Below are positions 8,145 to 16,532 of a stretch of DNA of 64,000 bases, in pieces. The position numbers were made by a program, and so were the translations under genes. Source of the DNA: Catellatospora citrea (lineage in GTDB: Bacteria > Actinomycetota > Actinomycetes > Mycobacteriales > Micromonosporaceae). The first letter of the stretch is position 1. Each line of letters opens with the position of its first letter. The stretch is from assembly GCF_003610235.1 (NCBI RefSeq), contig NZ_RAPR01000001.1:3782001-3846000 (forward strand). Direction: 5' to 3'. The notes under the pieces are model-generated. The model saw nothing but the letters and a program-made list of their open reading frames with translations, searched no databases and was not told the DNA's origin.

Positions 8145-9143
8145 ATGCCCCGGCCGACCCTCGAACAGGTCGCGCAGCGGGCCGGGGTGTCCCGGGCCAC
8201 CGTGTCGCGCGTCGTCAACGACTCCCCCACCGTCGCCGAGTCCATCCGCACCGCGGTGCGCCGGGCCATCGACGAGCTGGGGTACGTGCCGAACCAGGCC
8301 GCGCGCAGCCTCGTCACCCAGCGCACCGACTCGTACGCGCTGATCCTGCCGGAGAGCCCGTCCCGGGTCTTCTCCGACGACCAGTTCTTCCCCGGCATCA
8401 TCCGCGGCGTCAGCCAGGAGCTCGACTCCGCGGACAAGCAGCTGGTGCTGATGGTGGCGGGCTCGCAGGCCAGCCACGACCGCATCGAGCGGTACGCGCT
8501 GGCCCGGCACATCGACGGCGTGCTGATCGCCTCGATGCACGGCGCCGACCCGCTGCCCGGCACGCTGGCCCGGATGGGCATCCCGGTGCTGTGCGGCGGC
8601 CGCCCGCTCGGCCAGACCCGGGTGCCGTACGTCGAGGTCGACAACGTCAACGGCGGCCGGATGGCCGTCCGGCACCTACTGGAGACCGGGCGCACCCGGA
8701 TCGCCACCATCGCCGGCCCCCAGGACATGGTGGCCGGCATCGACCGGCTCACCGGCTACCGCGACGAGTTGCGCGGCAGCGACCGGCGCTCGATCGTGGC
8801 GGTCGGCGACTTCACCCGCGACTCCGGCGCGGTGGCCATGCGCCAGCTGCTGGAGGACGACCCCGACCTCGACGCCGTCTTCGTCGCCTCCGACCTGATG
8901 GCCCACGGCGCGCTGCAGGCGCTGCAGGCCGCGGGCCGCCGCGTCCCCGACGACGTCGCCGTGATCGGCTTCGACGACATCGCGCTGGCCCGCTACACCG
9001 AGCCCCCGTTGAGCACGGTCCGCCAGCCGATCGTCGGCCAGGGCCGCGAGATGGCCCGCCAGCTGCTCCGCCTGGCCGCCGGCGAGTCCATCGCCGACAG
9101 CGTCATCCTCCCCACCGAACTCGTCATCCGCGGCACGACCTGA
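8145..9143 (+). CDS. LacI-family transcriptional regulator
   Basis: This 332-residue regulator has an N-terminal LacI helix-turn-helix (TLEQVAQRAGVSRATVSRVVN) and hinge helix (YVPNQAARSLVTQRT), then a periplasmic-binding-protein-like effector domain ending in VIGFDDIALARYTEPPLSTV. It begins 12 bases after the isomerase-type gene and is probably in the same transcript. The ligand is probably a sugar or nucleoside by family, but no transport or catabolic genes adjoin it. Confidence 0.93.
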   Translation: MPRPTLEQVAQRAGVSRATVSRVVNDSPTVAESIRTAVRRAIDELGYVPNQAARSLVTQRTDSYALILPESPSRVFSDDQFFPGIIRGVSQELDSADKQLVLMVAGSQASHDRIERYALARHIDGVLIASMHGADPLPGTLARMGIPVLCGGRPLGQTRVPYVEVDNVNGGRMAVRHLLETGRTRIATIAGPQDMVAGIDRLTGYRDELRGSDRRSIVAVGDFTRDSGAVAMRQLLEDDPDLDAVFVASDLMAHGALQALQAAGRRVPDDVAVIGFDDIALARYTEPPLSTVRQPIVGQGREMARQLLRLAAGESIADSVILPTELVIRGTT

Positions 9144-9158
9144 GCGAACGCCTGGGGC

Positions 9159-11033
9159 TTAGCGCAGGGTGACGGTGGCCAGGACCGGGAAGTGGTCGCT
9201 GGCGGTGACCTGGTCGAGGACGGCGAAGTCGGTGAAGGCGAGCTGCGGGGAGCCGAAGACCCAGTCCACCCGGTTCGTCGGGCGGTCGGTGGGGGAGGTC
9301 CAGGCGGCGCCGTGGCCGGTGACGTCCTGCGCCGAGACCCAGCCCGCAGCCGTGAACTCGCGCTGCTCGGGCCAGCTCGGCCAGAAGTTGAAGTCGCCCG
9401 CGACCAGGGTCGGCGCGGCCGGGTCGACCTTCGCCAGCAGCTCGTCGATCTGCGCGAGCCGGGTCGGCGTGTTCGGCTTGCGGTGCGTCAGGTGCGCGGT
9501 GACCACATCGAGGCTGCGGCCGCCGTGCAGGCCCAGCGTCGCCTTCAGGTACGACCGGCCCATCGGCCCCTGCCCGTACGGCAGCGGACCCGTGCGCACC
9601 CCGCTGATCGGCAGCCGGGTCAGCAGCAGGTTGCCGAACTGGCCGTCCGCGGCCGGTGACCACACGAACGGCATGCCCAGCTCGCGGGACAGGTACTCGG
9701 CCACGTCCACCCCGCCGCCGATGGCCCAGCCCCGGCTGACCTCCTGCAGCACCACCACGTCCGGGTGCACGGCCTGGATCGCCTCGGCGAGCCGGCGCGG
9801 GTCCGCCTGCCCGGTGGCGTCGTCCCGGCCGTACTTGACGTTCCAGCTCAGCACCTGCACACCGGTGGCGCTCGCGACGACGGGATCGGTGACGGGACGG
9901 GTCGCGTGCATCAGCGCTGGCGCCAGCAGTGCCAGCGCGAGCACGCCGGTGACCGGCGCGGGCCGGGCCACGACCGCGCGCAGGTCGACCCGCCAGCCGC
10001 CCGGGTGCAGGGGCCGCCGGCCTATCCCGGCCAGCCCGACGGCGACCGCGAGCGCGATCAGCAGCCACCGGTTGTCGAACGGCAGCGGCATGTCGTAGTG
10101 CACCTGGAAGAGCAGCACAGGCAGGACCCAGACCAGCCCGTACGCCCACACGCCGGAGTTGCCGGGGGCCGCGACCGCCCGCGCGACGGCGACCGTCGCG
10201 GACAGTTGCGCCAGCGCGATGCCGAGCAGCGCCCACGGGCCGGTCCCCCACCAGGCCAGGGCGAGGCCGCCGGCCATCCCGGCGAGCGCCGCCGAGCCCG
10301 CGACCCAGTGGTCGGGCTCCGGGATCGCGTTCGTGCCGCCGTGCAGCGTCAACCGGCGCACCAGCTCGATCGCGACCAGCAGCACGGCGATCAGGACGGC
10401 CAGGCACAGCTGCAGCGCGACCCCCGACTGCGACGCGGCGAACGCCGGGTTGCCCAGCGTCGTCGTCCACAGCGCGAGGTAGCCGCCGAGCGCCCAGGTG
10501 CGCCCGGTGCCTGCCGGCACAGGCCCGGCCGCGTCAGCGGCCGCCTGGCGGATCGCCAGGTAGAACACCACGAGGACCAGCGCGGTCAGGCCCGCCCGGT
10601 ACGGCAGCTGCCCCCACGCCGGGTCCCAGGTGCTCGTCAGTGAACGGATGCCCAGGTCGACCACGCCGCCGGCGAGCAGGCCGACGGTGGCGGTGACCGC
10701 GTCGTCGGCCCGCCGCACGGCCACCGCCAGCGCCGTCATGCCGAACACCGCCGCGGCCGCCACCGGGGCCAGGGACGGCCCGAGGATCACGGCGGCACAC
10801 CAGGCCAGGAGCAGCCCGATCGTCATGGCGGTCAGCACCGGAACCCGGCCGAGCAGCCGCGGCAGGACCCGCAGGAACACGCCGGGCACGGCGAAGATCG
10901 CGAGAGCGATCAGGGCGGCGTTGACGATGCCGACCGGTCCGGCCACCTGGTCCAGCAGCGGCCCGCAGGCGCGCAGCAGCTGGGCGGTGACGGCGAACAG
11001 CAGCGCGACGAGGGCGAGGGTCTTCCGCGACAC
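9159..11033 (-). CDS. endonuclease/exonuclease/phosphatase domain fused to multi-pass membrane region
   Basis: This protein of about 624 residues has roughly 370 residues of hydrophobic segments (about ten predicted membrane spans) and then a C-terminal EEP domain. Domain signatures are VLSWNVKYGRD, VVLQEVSRGW, VVTAHLTHR, VAGDFNFWPSW, RVDWVFGSP and the terminal SDHFPVLATV, which supplies the catalytic histidine. It could act on phosphodiesters or phospholipids outside the membrane. The GTG at 11033 (VSRKTLALV) is chosen because it lies 11 bases after the EI24 stop; longer frames run through that gene. The substrate is unknown. Confidence 0.82.
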   Translation of the reverse strand: MSRKTLALVALLFAVTAQLLRACGPLLDQVAGPVGIVNAALIALAIFAVPGVFLRVLPRLLGRVPVLTAMTIGLLLAWCAAVILGPSLAPVAAAAVFGMTALAVAVRRADDAVTATVGLLAGGVVDLGIRSLTSTWDPAWGQLPYRAGLTALVLVVFYLAIRQAAADAAGPVPAGTGRTWALGGYLALWTTTLGNPAFAASQSGVALQLCLAVLIAVLLVAIELVRRLTLHGGTNAIPEPDHWVAGSAALAGMAGGLALAWWGTGPWALLGIALAQLSATVAVARAVAAPGNSGVWAYGLVWVLPVLLFQVHYDMPLPFDNRWLLIALAVAVGLAGIGRRPLHPGGWRVDLRAVVARPAPVTGVLALALLAPALMHATRPVTDPVVASATGVQVLSWNVKYGRDDATGQADPRRLAEAIQAVHPDVVVLQEVSRGWAIGGGVDVAEYLSRELGMPFVWSPAADGQFGNLLLTRLPISGVRTGPLPYGQGPMGRSYLKATLGLHGGRSLDVVTAHLTHRKPNTPTRLAQIDELLAKVDPAAPTLVAGDFNFWPSWPEQREFTAAGWVSAQDVTGHGAAWTSPTDRPTNRVDWVFGSPQLAFTDFAVLDQVTASDHFPVLATVTLR

Positions 11034-11044
11034 GGGGTGGGGTC

Positions 11045-11809
11045 CTACTTCTCGATGGGCAGGCCGAGGGAGCGGCGGGCGAGCAGCGTACCGCCCGCCA
11101 CCGCGGCCGGCATGATCAGCACGGCGCCGAACGGGATCAGGAAGCAGCAGAACACCGCGACGCCGAAGCCCAGCGCGCTGGCCCGGTGCTGGCGCAGCGC
11201 CACCCGGCGGTCGGGCAGCCGCTGCCCGCGGCGGTTGAAGGCGACCGCGACGAGTTCCAGCGCCAGGAACCAGCCGCCGACGAACGCGCCGAGCACGGGG
11301 ATCACCGTCTGCCCGACGACCGGGATGAAGCCGCCCGCGAACAGCGGGATCGCGATCATCAACGACACCCCGAGCAGCCGCAGCGCGTCGAAGACGCTGC
11401 GCCGCAGCTCCTGGTGCCAGGGCAGGTCGACCGCGTCGGGCACGCCGCCGAAGTCGTCCTCCACGGCCTTGCTGATCGCCTCGTAGAACGGGTCGCCGAT
11501 GAGCAGCGTCACCGCCGTGAACGACAGCACCGCGAACAGTCCGCTCACCCCGACCAGGGCGATGCCCGCGAACAGCCGCACCGAGGAGCGCAGGCTCTCG
11601 GCCCAGTCGTCGGCGAACCACGTCACCGTCGCCGACAGCTCGTCGACGTAGACGAACAGCAGCGTGAACAGCCCGCCGAACAGCAGCAGGCTGAGCACCG
11701 CGGGGATCAGCCCCAGCAGGATCAGCTTCGGGCTGCGCACATAGCGCCCGACGCCGCGCAGGAGCAGGCGTACGCCGGTGAAGAACTCGGAGACCACGTG
11801 ACCAGCCAC
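11045..11809 (-). CDS. EI24-domain membrane protein
   Basis: This 254-residue polytopic protein belongs to the EI24/CysZ-like family: LFVYVDELSATVTWF, LLIGDPFYEAISKAVEDDFGG, and the late FNRRGQRLPDRRVALRQHRA that is typical of actinobacterial members. About five hydrophobic segments are visible. CysZ relatives move sulfate, but this subgroup has no proven substrate. It lies between the hydrolase gene and the membrane-EEP gene on the same strand. Confidence 0.82.
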   Translation of the reverse strand: MAGHVVSEFFTGVRLLLRGVGRYVRSPKLILLGLIPAVLSLLLFGGLFTLLFVYVDELSATVTWFADDWAESLRSSVRLFAGIALVGVSGLFAVLSFTAVTLLIGDPFYEAISKAVEDDFGGVPDAVDLPWHQELRRSVFDALRLLGVSLMIAIPLFAGGFIPVVGQTVIPVLGAFVGGWFLALELVAVAFNRRGQRLPDRRVALRQHRASALGFGVAVFCCFLIPFGAVLIMPAAVAGGTLLARRSLGLPIEK

Positions 11810-11890
11810 GACCCGGGAGCCTAGTGGACGCCGGCACGCGGTCGTAAGGGTCGCCGTTGCGGCGGACCCGGGACGAGCCGCCGGCGCAGG

Positions 11891-12784
11891 TCAGCCGTTC
11901 AGGAAGCCGGAAATGCGTTCCCGCAGGTCGGCGCGCTCGTGCCAGAGCACCGAGGGCCGGTTGTAGATGTGCAGGGTCGCCTCCGGCAGCACGCTCGCCA
12001 GTTCCTCGGCGACCGACGCCGGGTGCAGGTCGTCCCCGATGCAGCCGATGACCAGCACCTGCGCGCTGACGTCCCGGAGCAGGTTCACGTCCGGCACCGG
12101 CACCTGGTCGGGCAGGGTGAGCAGGCCGCTGCTCAGGCCGGTGTTCATCAGGGTGTTCAGCCGCTGCCGCACGTACGCCCAGCCGGAGGCGCCGTTGCGG
12201 GCCGACGGCGGGATCTCCTCGACCACGGCGTTGGCGACGGTCGGCAGGTCACCGCTGTTGATCGCCTCGAGCAGGTTGACCAGCCGGCGGCGGGCCGCCT
12301 CCGGCCGCGGGCGGTCGAGCACCGCGGGCAGGAACAGCACGACCTTCTCGAACCGGTCGGGCGTCTCGGCCAGCAGCCGGCACAGCGCGCCCGCGCCGAG
12401 GCTCACCCCGAGGGCGCGGGTGGCGGCCGTCATGTCGGCGATGGCGCGCAGATCGCGGGCCAGGTCGCCGTAGTCCCAGGAGCCGCGCGGCGAGCTGGAC
12501 TCGCCGTGGCCGCGGAACTGGAAGAAGACCCGCTTGCCGGCGACGGCGCTGCCCAGCGGCCGGGTCTCGGCGATGCCGTGGCCGAGCCCGTGCGCGAAGA
12601 CGGTGACCGGCTCGCCGACACCGGTGCTGAGGCGTTCCAACTGCACGCCGTGCGGGGTGTCGACGATCTCGGTGGGCAGCGCGGGCGGGGCGGGGCGGCC
12701 GGTGTTCGGAGCGGAGTTGCGCGGCTTGCCGAGGCGTCGGGGGAATCCGTCCGGCGGGGGCGGCCAGCGCAGATCGTTGATCAC
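11891..12784 (-). CDS. alpha/beta hydrolase
   Basis: This protein of about 297 residues has an alpha/beta hydrolase fold: oxyanion region VFAHGLGHG, FFQFRGHGESS, nucleophile elbow GVSLGAGA, a late acid in VIGCIGDD and a possible catalytic histidine near the C-terminus (YNRPSVLWHERADL). The GTG at 12784 is preferred because it follows the DUF2516 stop by four bases; the upstream GTG at 12814 would overlap that gene. The substrate is unknown. Confidence 0.82.
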   Translation of the reverse strand: MINDLRWPPPPDGFPRRLGKPRNSAPNTGRPAPPALPTEIVDTPHGVQLERLSTGVGEPVTVFAHGLGHGIAETRPLGSAVAGKRVFFQFRGHGESSSPRGSWDYGDLARDLRAIADMTAATRALGVSLGAGALCRLLAETPDRFEKVVLFLPAVLDRPRPEAARRRLVNLLEAINSGDLPTVANAVVEEIPPSARNGASGWAYVRQRLNTLMNTGLSSGLLTLPDQVPVPDVNLLRDVSAQVLVIGCIGDDLHPASVAEELASVLPEATLHIYNRPSVLWHERADLRERISGFLNG

Positions 12785-12788
12785 TGAG

Positions 12789-13073
12789 TCACCAGGGTCC
12801 CTCGGCGGCCTCACGCAGGCCGCGGCGCACGTCCAGCAGGTAGTACGCGGCGAGGCCGGCGCCGATGTAGGCGAAGAGCCCGAAGCTCGTGAAGAAGGTC
12901 AGCAGGACCATCAGCCCGATCACCAGCATCCAGCCGACCTTGGGCATGGTGCCGATCGCCGGGAACGCGTCCTTGCGCCGGATCACGCAGTCCGCGAAGG
13001 CCCAGAGCAGGACCCCGAGGATGGCGATCCACAGGATGAGATTGATCCAGCTCTGAATAGCGAACGCAACCAT
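12789..13073 (-). CDS. DUF2516 family small membrane protein
   Basis: This 94-residue protein has three hydrophobic stretches (INLILWIAILGVLLWAFADCVI, WMLVIGLMVLLTFFT, LFAYIGAGLAAYYLL) and matches the actinobacterial DUF2516 family, including the motif DCVIRRKDAFPA. In M. tuberculosis the equivalent, Rv0476, follows hbhA and an XRE regulator as here. The role is unknown. Confidence 0.85.
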   Translation of the reverse strand: MVAFAIQSWINLILWIAILGVLLWAFADCVIRRKDAFPAIGTMPKVGWMLVIGLMVLLTFFTSFGLFAYIGAGLAAYYLLDVRRGLREAAEGPW

Positions 13074-13131
13074 GGGTCACAGCTTAGAACCATCGAGCCC
13101 GGCATCCCAGCGGTGACGACGCCGGATACGT

Positions 13132-13175
13132 CTCGTCGCGGCGTGCCGACCGGTCGATCGGCGCGCCGCGACGAG
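13132..13175 (-). terminator. GC-rich hairpin downstream of hbhA-like gene
   Basis: CTCGTCGCGGCG (13132-13143) and CGCCGCGACGAG (13164-13175) form a 12-bp perfect stem ten bases past the hbhA-like stop. It may separate that gene from the DUF2516 gene. Confidence 0.5.
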
Positions 13176-13184
13176 TACGCGCGG

Positions 13185-13712
13185 TCACTTCGCGGCGCGC
13201 GGCGGCTTCTTCGCGGCGGGCTTGGCGGCCGGCGGCACGTCCCCGGACGGCTTCGCCTCGGCCTTCGCCTCAGTCTTGGCCTCCGCCGTGTGGGCGGACG
13301 CGGCCTCGGCCTTCGGCTCGAAACCCGGCGTTGCGGGCTGCTCCGTGAACGCCTGCTCGCCGCGGGCGACCAGCGCGTCGTAGAGCTTGGTCGCCTTCTC
13401 CGCCGCGGTCTGCGTGCCGGCGACGATGCTGTCGCGGATCTGCGCCGCGTCGACCTTCGAGGTCAGCTCGGCGGCCTTGCTGGTGGCGAAGGCGCCGTAC
13501 TCGTTGGCCTTGGCCTTCCACTGCGGCACGTCGGCCTTGGCCGCCTGGTCGGCGAACTCGGCCGCCTTGTCGCGCAGCTTGTCGGCCAGCTCGGGCAGCT
13601 TGCGCAGCTGCTCGTAGGCCATGTCGCCCACGCCCGCCGCGGCGTAGAACGCGCTCGGGTAGGTGCGGTCGTCGGTCTTGCCCGACTTGCTCGACGTCTG
13701 GGTCATGGTCAC
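13185..13712 (-). CDS. hbhA: HbhA-like protein with Lys/Ala/Pro-rich C-terminus
   Basis: This 175-residue protein resembles mycobacterial heparin-binding haemagglutinin. It has an N-terminal YAAAGVGDMAYEQLRKLP segment, an alpha-helical coiled region (about residues 35-125) with regular Ala, Lys and Glu, and a C-terminal low-complexity tail of Ala, Lys and Pro (AAKPAAKKPPRAAK). In mycobacteria the tail binds glycosaminoglycans, but in a soil actinomycete an envelope or lipid-associated role is more likely (inference). The GTG at 13712 overlaps the xre stop (GTGA); AGGAGG lies 4 bases before it and 10 before ATG 13706. The xre-hbhA-DUF2516 order matches Rv0474-Rv0476. Confidence 0.8.
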   Translation of the reverse strand: MTMTQTSSKSGKTDDRTYPSAFYAAAGVGDMAYEQLRKLPELADKLRDKAAEFADQAAKADVPQWKAKANEYGAFATSKAAELTSKVDAAQIRDSIVAGTQTAAEKATKLYDALVARGEQAFTEQPATPGFEPKAEAASAHTAEAKTEAKAEAKPSGDVPPAAKPAAKKPPRAAK

Positions 13713-14167
13713 TGTTCCTCCTGTGCCTGCTGGCGCACGGCCTTCTTGACCGCCTTCTTGACCGTCGGCTTCTTCGCCGTGGCGACGGGCGGCTCCGCCG
13801 GAGCGGACTCCGGGGCGGCGGCCTCTTCGGCGCGCGCGTTCTCGCGTACGAACGTCTCGTAGATCTGCGTGAGTGACTGTTTCTGCGCGACCGTCAGCAG
13901 CGGGTCGGCCGCGATCGCGGTCGGCACGCCGTGGTGGTCGTCAGAGCCGAGCAGCCCGGCCTTGAGGTACATGGCCGGGGTGGAGACCCGCAGCGCCGCA
14001 GCCAGCTGGGCCAGGACCTCCGCGGACGGCTTGCGCAGCCCGCGTTCGATCTGGCTGAGGTACGGATTGCTGATGTTGGCCTGCTCGGCCAGCTGCCGCA
14101 GGGAAATGCGGGCGTTCTCCCGCAGATCCTTGATGAAGGCGCCGATGTCGGGACTCTGCACGCCCAC
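13709..14167 (-). CDS. XRE-family regulator upstream of hbhA
   Basis: This protein of about 152 residues has a helix-turn-helix of the XRE type (ISLRQLAEQANISNPYLSQIERG) and a C-terminal Ala/Lys-rich tail (KKPTVKKAVKKAVRQQ). GTG 14167 is chosen; GTG 14161 is also possible. An upstream start at 14197 would lie inside a likely operator. The Rv0474 counterpart also precedes hbhA. It is probably autoregulatory through the inverted repeat at 14184-14210 (inference). Confidence 0.85.
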   Translation of the reverse strand: MGVQSPDIGAFIKDLRENARISLRQLAEQANISNPYLSQIERGLRKPSAEVLAQLAAALRVSTPAMYLKAGLLGSDDHHGVPTAIAADPLLTVAQKQSLTQIYETFVRENARAEEAAAPESAPAEPPVATAKKPTVKKAVKKAVRQQAQEEQ

Positions 14168-14183
14168 CAAGCTACCCACGACT

Positions 14184-14210
14184 GCTAGCAAGAGCAAGCA
14201 TATTGCTAAC
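14184..14210 (-). promoter_or_regulatory. inverted repeat in xre promoter, candidate operator
   Basis: GCTAGCAA and TTGCTAAC are near-perfect half-sites with an 11-base spacer in an AT-rich stretch just upstream of the xre start. In this GC-rich genome such a dyad next to a helix-turn-helix gene is a plausible autoregulatory site. Confidence 0.5.
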
Positions 14211-14289
14211 TCCCCGCTAGCGACCTACGCCACGCCACAATCCCCCCATTCCCGACCCACCCCAGCCCAGCCCCACACCCGCCCGCCGG

Positions 14290-14350
14290 GTCGATCATGA
14301 ACTTATGGCACGGGTCACCGGCGTGTCCCCGCCACAACTTCATGATCACC
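14290..14350 (+). repeat. 60-bp interspersed palindrome, copy 2
   Basis: The sequence from TCGATCATGAACTTATGGC to CAACTTCATGATCACC matches copy 1 in arms and core. Confidence 0.88.
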
Positions 14351-14478
14351 AGTAGCGGCCGGGGGCCGCCGGGTCGGCGGCGCACCCAAGGCAACCGATC
14401 GCCCACTGGCGCCCGGCTCGACCGATCGCCGACCGCCCGCACCCCGGATCGGCCGGCTGAGGCGCGCCGCCGGACAGT

Positions 14479-14539
14479 GATCGCCACTTGGTGTCAAAAA
14501 CCGGGGCCGGACCGCAGATCATGACCCGAAACGGCGATC
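14479..14539 (-). repeat. 61-bp interspersed element, GATCGCCGTTTCG family, copy 1
   Basis: Read on the minus strand it begins GATCGCCGTTTCGGGTC, continues GATCTGCGGTCCGGCCC and ends GATC. The element at 32325-32385 has the same length and shares these blocks. Confidence 0.65.
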
Positions 14540-14568
14540 CTCCCGGCGCCCCCAGGCCCGGCCAGCTA

Positions 14569-14628
14569 TCGATCATGAGGTTAGGGCGACGACACGCCGT
14601 CGAGCCGTGCCATAAGTTCATGATCAAC
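14569..14628 (-). repeat. 60-bp interspersed palindrome, copy 3 (inverted)
   Basis: This is the inverted form: GATCATGAGGTTAGGGCG, then GCCGTGCCATAAGTTCATG and ATCAAC. It forms a mirrored pair with copy 2. Confidence 0.88.
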
Positions 14629-14698
14629 CCGAGAGAGAAGGGGCCGACCCACGCCGACCGGCGGGAGGTGCCCCGGTGGGCCGGGCAGAGGGGGTCGG

Positions 14699-15646
14699 TT
14701 ACCAGAGGGGGTGGAGGGCGCCTACGGGGCGGCCGCCGCCGAGGAGGGTGGGTTCGGCGAGGGTGGGGACGTCGGCGGGGATGCCGAGGCGGCGCAGGGC
14801 GGTGATCATGATGGGGCCGCGGGCGCGGGCGGCGCCGTCGTCGATCTTGATGGCGACCGCGCCCTTGCCGGGGACGGCGGCGGCCCAGACGCCCTCCGCG
14901 CCGACCTTGCAGACCAGGCCGGGGACGGCGCGCATGAGCTGGGCGTCCTCGCGGTTGGTGCCGCTGACCAGCTCCGGGTATGCCCGCATGGCGTCGGCGA
15001 CCGAACGCTCCAGCGAGCCGGGCACCCCCTCGGCGAGCCGGCGGAACGCGGTGGCCAGGCCGGTCAGCGACAGCGCGAGCACGGGCGCGCCGCAGCCGTC
15101 GACGCCCATCGCGGCCGCGGACTCACCCGCGAACTCCTCGATGGTCTCGTTGAGGCGCTGCTGCAGCGGGTGGTCGGGCTGGAAGTAGTCCTCCACGGCC
15201 CAGCCGGCGGCGCGGCAGGTGAGCAGCATGCCGGAGTGCTTGCCGGAGCAGTTCATGTACACCCGCTGCGGCGTGCCCCCGCTGGCGATCTTCGCGGCGT
15301 CGTCGAGCGGCAGGTCGGGCGGGCAGCGCAGGGCGGCCTCGGTGAGCCCGCCGCTGCGCAGCAGTGCGCGCACCCGGGCGATGTGGAAGTCCTCGCCGTA
15401 GTGGCTGGCCGCGACCAGCGCCAGGTCGGCGGGGTCGGCCAGCCGCAGCCCGGCGCGCAGCATGCCGATGGCCTGCATGGGCTTGTTGGACGAGCGCGCG
15501 AAGATCGGCCCGGTGACGTCACCGGCCGACGCGACCGGATTTCCGGCGGCGTCCAGGACGATCACCGACCCGCGGTGGCCACCCTCGACGAAACCGCTGC
15601 GCTCCACCTCGACGAGCGGTACGCCGCCCTCGTAAACCTTGCCCAT
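14699..15646 (-). CDS. asparaginase of the Rhizobium-type (thermolabile) family
   Basis: This 315-residue protein matches the asparaginase family typified by R. etli AnsA, unrelated to E. coli-type enzymes. The ARSSNKPMQA segment carries the Ser-x-Lys pair used in catalysis, and NCSGKHSGML and GVDGCGAPVLALSLTGLA carry conserved Cys and Asp residues. It would hydrolyse L-asparagine to aspartate and ammonia. It is last in a minus-strand run with BKACE, ygfZ and fur (gap to BKACE 29 bases). Confidence 0.85.
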   Translation of the reverse strand: MGKVYEGGVPLVEVERSGFVEGGHRGSVIVLDAAGNPVASAGDVTGPIFARSSNKPMQAIGMLRAGLRLADPADLALVAASHYGEDFHIARVRALLRSGGLTEAALRCPPDLPLDDAAKIASGGTPQRVYMNCSGKHSGMLLTCRAAGWAVEDYFQPDHPLQQRLNETIEEFAGESAAAMGVDGCGAPVLALSLTGLATAFRRLAEGVPGSLERSVADAMRAYPELVSGTNREDAQLMRAVPGLVCKVGAEGVWAAAVPGKGAVAIKIDDGAARARGPIMITALRRLGIPADVPTLAEPTLLGGGRPVGALHPLW

Positions 15647-15675
15647 GGTAAGGAACGCTACCGGGGTTTCACATT

Positions 15676-16512
15676 TCAGCGCGGCGGGATCCCCAGGAGG
15701 TTGCGTGCCTCACCCGGGGTCAGCGCGGGGCGCTGGGCCAACCGGGCGAATGCGGACGCACGGGCGACCAGCTGGGTGTTGGACTCGACCGGCTGGCCCT
15801 TGGCGTAGGTGACCGTGTCCTCCATGCCGACCCGCAGGTGGCCGCCCGCGCCGAGCGCGGTGAGCAGCACCGGCAGGGTGAACCGGCCGATGCCGGTGGC
15901 CGAGAACGTGGTGCCCTCGGGCAGCTCGCGCAGGGCCTGCTGGCAGGCGACGAGCGCGGCCGGGGTGCCGGGCATGCCGCCGGGCACGCCCATCACGAAG
16001 TCGACGTGCACGTGGCCGCCCGCGGGCAGGCCGTACTTGTCGAGCAGGCGCTGCAGGGCCCACAGGTGGCCCAGGTCGAAGATCTCGTACTCCGGCACGA
16101 CGCCGCGCTCCTGCATGCGGGTGTGCAGGTCGACGATGAACTCCCAGCGGTTCATGAACACGTCGTCGCCGAAGTTGACGGTGCCCATGGTGCAGCTGGC
16201 CATGTCCGGGCCGGCGTCGAGCACGGCCAGGCGGGCGGACTCCGGGTCGTGCACGGACCCGCCGCTGGACAGCTGCACGATCAGGTCGGTGCTGGAACGC
16301 AGCGCGGCGACGGTCTCGCGCAGGCGGACGGGGTCCAGGCTCGGCTTGGCCTCGTCGTCGCGGATGTGCACGTGGATCACGCTCGCGCCGACGGCCTCGC
16401 ACTCCTTGGCGGTGGCGACCAGCTCGTCCAGCGTCACCGGCAGGGCGGGGACGTCAGCCTTCGCGGATTCCGCGCCGGTGGGCGCGACGGTGATCAGAGT
16501 GCCGTTCGTCAT
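15676..16512 (-). CDS. BKACE (DUF849) beta-keto acid cleavage enzyme
   Basis: This 278-residue TIM-barrel enzyme of the beta-keto acid cleavage family condenses a beta-keto acid with acetyl-CoA to give acetoacetate and a new CoA ester. Zinc ligands are visible as ASVIHVHIRDD and GHVHVDFVMGVPGGMPGT; the start (TLITVAPTGAE) and ATGIGRFTLPVL near the substrate pocket fit. The substrate is not predictable. Only 20 bases separate it from ygfZ. Confidence 0.85.
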   Translation of the reverse strand: MTNGTLITVAPTGAESAKADVPALPVTLDELVATAKECEAVGASVIHVHIRDDEAKPSLDPVRLRETVAALRSSTDLIVQLSSGGSVHDPESARLAVLDAGPDMASCTMGTVNFGDDVFMNRWEFIVDLHTRMQERGVVPEYEIFDLGHLWALQRLLDKYGLPAGGHVHVDFVMGVPGGMPGTPAALVACQQALRELPEGTTFSATGIGRFTLPVLLTALGAGGHLRVGMEDTVTYAKGQPVESNTQLVARASAFARLAQRPALTPGEARNLLGIPPR

Positions 16513-16532
16513 GCGCGCATCCTGTCATATTT

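Larger units (their letters stand above)
14211..14698. other. gene-free 490-base stretch built from interspersed palindromes
   Basis: No convincing gene lies here. It holds two opposed copies of the 60-bp palindrome (14290-14350 and 14569-14628) flanking a 61-bp element of another family (14479-14539). The rest is GC-rich sequence without recognisable signal. Confidence 0.7.

Noticed and set aside
13185..13712. Histone H1-like reading of the Lys/Ala/Pro-rich tail
   Set aside because: The N-terminal part, coiled coil and neighbours match HbhA better than a DNA-binding histone-like protein.
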